Shown one piece after another: positions 61,783 to 64,000 of a DNA stretch of 64,000 bases. The number at the start of each line of letters is the position of its first letter. Position 1 is the first letter of the stretch. The stretch lies in NCBI GenBank assembly GCA_017309275.1, contig JAFKLT010000037.1, forward strand, positions 35,657 through 99,656, read 5' to 3'. Position numbers and translations under genes: made by a program. The DNA comes from Sphingomonadales bacterium. Its GTDB lineage: Bacteria > Pseudomonadota > Alphaproteobacteria > Sphingomonadales > Sphingomonadaceae. Under the pieces are notes generated by a model. The model was given only the letters and a program-made list of their open reading frames with translations, was not told where the DNA came from and did not search any database.

Positions 61783-62729
61783 GCCAGCCTGCATCGCTCC
61801 TCCAGCCGCGAGTCCTGTTACCTTTCGCACTGGTGACGTTGATCTGGGGATCGACCTGGATCGTCATCAAGGGGCAGCTCGGGATCGTTCCGCCCAGTTG
61901 GTCGGTCACCTATCGTTTCGCGGTGGCGGCGCTTGCGATGTTCGCATTTGCGCTGGTCCGCGGTGAGAAGCTTTGGCCTGGGGGGCGGGGGATTGCCTTT
62001 GCCGCGGTGCTTGGCGTGGCGCAGTTCGCGCTGAACTTCAACTTCGTCTACCGTGCCGAGCAGCATATCACCTCCGGCCTGGTCGCGGTGCTGTTCGCGC
62101 TGCTGATCGTTCCCAACACGCTGCTCGGGCGGCTGTTCCTGAAGACGCCGCTTGAGGGGCGTTTTCTTGCGGGGGCGGGTATTGCGATCGTTGGGGTCGG
62201 CATGATGATCCTGCACGAGTATCGGGCGGCGGAGCTTGGCGCCGACCAGGTTATCCTCGGCACCGTGCTGACGCTCATCGGCGTTCTTTGCGCGTCGACC
62301 GCCAACGTCATGCAGGGGACGAAGATTGCCCGCGCGCAGTCGATGGTCGTGATGATCGCCTGGGCGATGCTGTTCGGCGCGCTCGCCGACGGGACCTATG
62401 CCTGGATCACCACCGGTCCGCCGGCCATCGAGCCGACGCCGGCCTATATCGGCGGCGTGCTGTACCTGGGCATTGTTGCCAGCGCGGTGACCTTTCCGCT
62501 CTATTTCAACGTCATCCGCGCGGTGGGGCCGGGGCAGGCCGCCTGGTCGAGCGTCCTGATCCCGATCATCGCCATGGGCTTCTCGACGGCGTTCGAGGGC
62601 TATCGCTGGGCGACGCTGTCGATCGCCGGCGGTGTCGTGGCGCTGATCGGACTTGCGATCGCCGTCGCGAAACGGCCCGAGCGGCCGTCGGTCAGCGGCA
62701 ATATGGTCTCGTTGCCCGTCGAGGATTAG
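61779..62729 (+). CDS. EamA/DMT-family transporter
   Basis: This 316-aa drug/metabolite transporter has ten TM helices in two EamA repeats ([19 protein letters not shown] at the first helix; [18 protein letters not shown] in the second repeat). Relatives export amino acids or other metabolites. It starts on the ATG overlapping the aldolase stop, so amino-acid or glycine-related efflux is a reasonable guess. It ends convergent with murA, overlapping its stop by 4 bp (62726-62729). Confidence 0.9.
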   Translation: MSQPASLLQPRVLLPFALVTLIWGSTWIVIKGQLGIVPPSWSVTYRFAVAALAMFAFALVRGEKLWPGGRGIAFAAVLGVAQFALNFNFVYRAEQHITSGLVAVLFALLIVPNTLLGRLFLKTPLEGRFLAGAGIAIVGVGMMILHEYRAAELGADQVILGTVLTLIGVLCASTANVMQGTKIARAQSMVVMIAWAMLFGALADGTYAWITTGPPAIEPTPAYIGGVLYLGIVASAVTFPLYFNVIRAVGPGQAAWSSVLIPIIAMGFSTAFEGYRWATLSIAGGVVALIGLAIAVAKRPERPSVSGNMVSLPVED

Positions 62730-64000
62730 CCCGCGCTGATCCGCTCGATATCCGCGCCGACCGCCTGCAGCTTTTCCTCCAGCCGCTCATAGCCGCGGTC
62801 GAGGTGATAGACGCGGTTGACCTCGGTCGTGCCCTGCGCGGCGAGGCCGGCGATGATCAGGCTCATCGAGGCGCGCAGATCGGTCGCCATCACCGGCGCG
62901 CCGACCAGATGGTCGACCCCGCGGACGATCGCGGTGCGGCCCTTGACCTGGATGTCGCAGCCCATGCGCGCCAGCTCGGGCACATGCATGTAACGGTTCT
63001 CGAAGATGGTTTCGGTGAACAGCGATGCGCCGCTGCCGAGCGTCGCCATCGCCATGAACTGCGCCTGCATGTCCGTCGCGAAGCCCGGATAGGGCGCGGT
63101 CGACAGCGTGACCGGCTCGGCGCGTCCCGACATGGCCACGCGGATACCTTGCTTGGTCTCTTCGACGGTCGCGCCGGCTTCGCGAAGCGCGGCGAGCGTC
63201 GCTTCCATCTCGTCGGCTTTGGCGCCGATAAGTTCGACATCGCCCTCGGTAATCACGGCGGCGCAGGCATAGCTGCCCGCCTCGATACGATCGGCCATCA
63301 CGCGATAGGTCGCGCCGTGGAGGCGGTCGACGCCCTCGATGGTCAGCGTTTCGGTGCCGATGCCCTCGATATGCGCGCCCATCGCGACAAGGCAGTTGCA
63401 CAGGTCGACGATTTCGGGCTCGCGCGCCGCATTTTCGAGCACGCAGGTGCCCTTGGCGAGAACCGCCGCCATGACGGCATTTTCGGTCGCACCGACCGAT
63501 ACGACGGGAAAGGTGAACTTGCCACCCGCGAGCCGGCCGCCGGGCGCGACGGCCCGGACATAGCCCGAGGCGAGCTCGATCTCGGCGCCAAAAGCTTCGA
63601 GCGCTTTCAGATGCAGGTCGATCGGGCGGTTGCCGATCGCGCAGCCGCCGGGAAGCGACACGGTCGCCTCGCCCGCCCGCGCAAGCAGCGGGCCGAGGAC
63701 GAGGATCGAGGCGCGCATCTTGCGGACGATGTCATAGGGGGCGACGGTCGAGGTCAGGGTGGTCGCGCGCGCGGTCATCACGCGGCCGAAATCCTCGGGC
63801 CGCGACCCCTCGATCGTGGTCGAACAGCCGAGCTGGTTGAGCAGGTGACCGAAGCCGTCGACGTCGGCGAGGCGCGGCAGGTTGCGCAGCGTCAGCGGCT
63901 CGTCGGTGAGCAGCGCACATGGCAACAAGGTCAGTGCGGCATTCTTGGCGCCTGAGATGGGGATACGGCCCTTGAGTCGCTGGCCGCCGCGAATGACGAT
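62726..64000 (-). CDS. murA: UDP-N-acetylglucosamine 1-carboxyvinyltransferase (5' end outside window)
   Basis: MurA catalyses the first committed step of peptidoglycan synthesis, adding enolpyruvate to UDP-GlcNAc. The frame is open to base 64000, where it reads [20 protein letters not shown], the second to about twentieth residues of MurA, so only a few codons lie beyond the edge; an internal TTG at 63928 is not the start. The catalytic Cys is in [16 protein letters not shown], so it is the fosfomycin-sensitive form. GYAAGVYACA-like [19 protein letters not shown] and [15 protein letters not shown] are other conserved regions. It ends convergent with the EamA gene. Confidence 0.96.
   Translation of the reverse strand: MVIRGGQRLKGRIPISGAKNAALTLLPCALLTDEPLTLRNLPRLADVDGFGHLLNQLGCSTTIEGSRPEDFGRVMTARATTLTSTVAPYDIVRKMRASILVLGPLLARAGEATVSLPGGCAIGNRPIDLHLKALEAFGAEIELASGYVRAVAPGGRLAGGKFTFPVVSVGATENAVMAAVLAKGTCVLENAAREPEIVDLCNCLVAMGAHIEGIGTETLTIEGVDRLHGATYRVMADRIEAGSYACAAVITEGDVELIGAKADEMEATLAALREAGATVEETKQGIRVAMSGRAEPVTLSTAPYPGFATDMQAQFMAMATLGSGASLFTETIFENRYMHVPELARMGCDIQVKGRTAIVRGVDHLVGAPVMATDLRASMSLIIAGLAAQGTTEVNRVYHLDRGYERLEEKLQAVGADIERISAG

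Overview
The window is about 64 kb of GC-rich bacterial chromosome, with dense coding on both strands and many 1-8 bp start/stop overlaps. The gene content points to an alphaproteobacterium, most likely a sphingomonad such as Sphingopyxis. It holds the DUF1476 inhibitor-type (zeta) subunit of F1Fo ATPase, a BolA/CGFS-glutaredoxin pair, a MidA/NDUFAF7 methyltransferase, a four-gene Mla-type lipid transporter with a PqiC-like lipoprotein, and a sphingomonad-style RND adaptor. The genus is an inference from gene content; there is no rRNA to confirm it. No tRNA, IS element, prophage or CRISPR array was found.

Layout. 0-3.8 kb (+): a three-gene membrane electron-transfer cluster, with a cyclic-nucleotide-binding (CNB) domain fused to a four-cluster ferredoxin (cut by the left edge), a b-type-haem-like membrane protein, and an FHA-domain/TM/ten-haem cytochrome c. 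Next comes a CpdA-like phosphodiesterase gene preceded by a perfect CRP-type palindrome. 4.6-7.5 kb (-): cysS, a small membrane protein and a D-2-hydroxyacid dehydrogenase. 7.5-23.4 kb (-): a five-gene block transcribed as CHAT-TPR protein, CHASE2 adenylate cyclase, small FecR-like exported protein, TpsB transporter, 2.6-kaa TpsA exoprotein. 23.6-30.5 kb (+): DUF1476, BolA, Grx4, a BlaI/M56 pair with an operator, an MBL hydrolase, two membrane proteins and nadA. 30.5-31.6 kb: a 1-kb gene-free stretch with a probable structured RNA and a second CRP-type palindrome. 31.6-38.3 kb (+): GlsB/YeaQ-type protein, RND adaptor and an enlarged RND pump, DUF445. 38.4-46.2 kb: SDR, pepN, mlaEFD plus lipoprotein, HAD phosphatase. 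46.3-52.3 kb (-): PLP enzyme, MHS transporter, and an lgt-midA-GNAT-pgeF operon. 52.4-57.0 kb (+): acyl-CoA synthetase, cytochrome b and molybdopterin oxidoreductase pair, cyclopropane synthase. 57-64 kb: DUF1801 and a WYL regulator with a palindromic operator, argG, threonine aldolase, EamA transporter, and murA (cut by the right edge).

Two themes stand out. The first is cyclic AMP: a CNB-ferredoxin, a likely cAMP phosphodiesterase, a class III cyclase with intact catalytic residues, and two perfect TGTGA-N6-TCACA sites share one window. The second is the CHAT/CHASE2/TPS block. It looks like a coherent surface-protein secretion module with its own exported CHAT protease-like protein and its own second-messenger enzyme.
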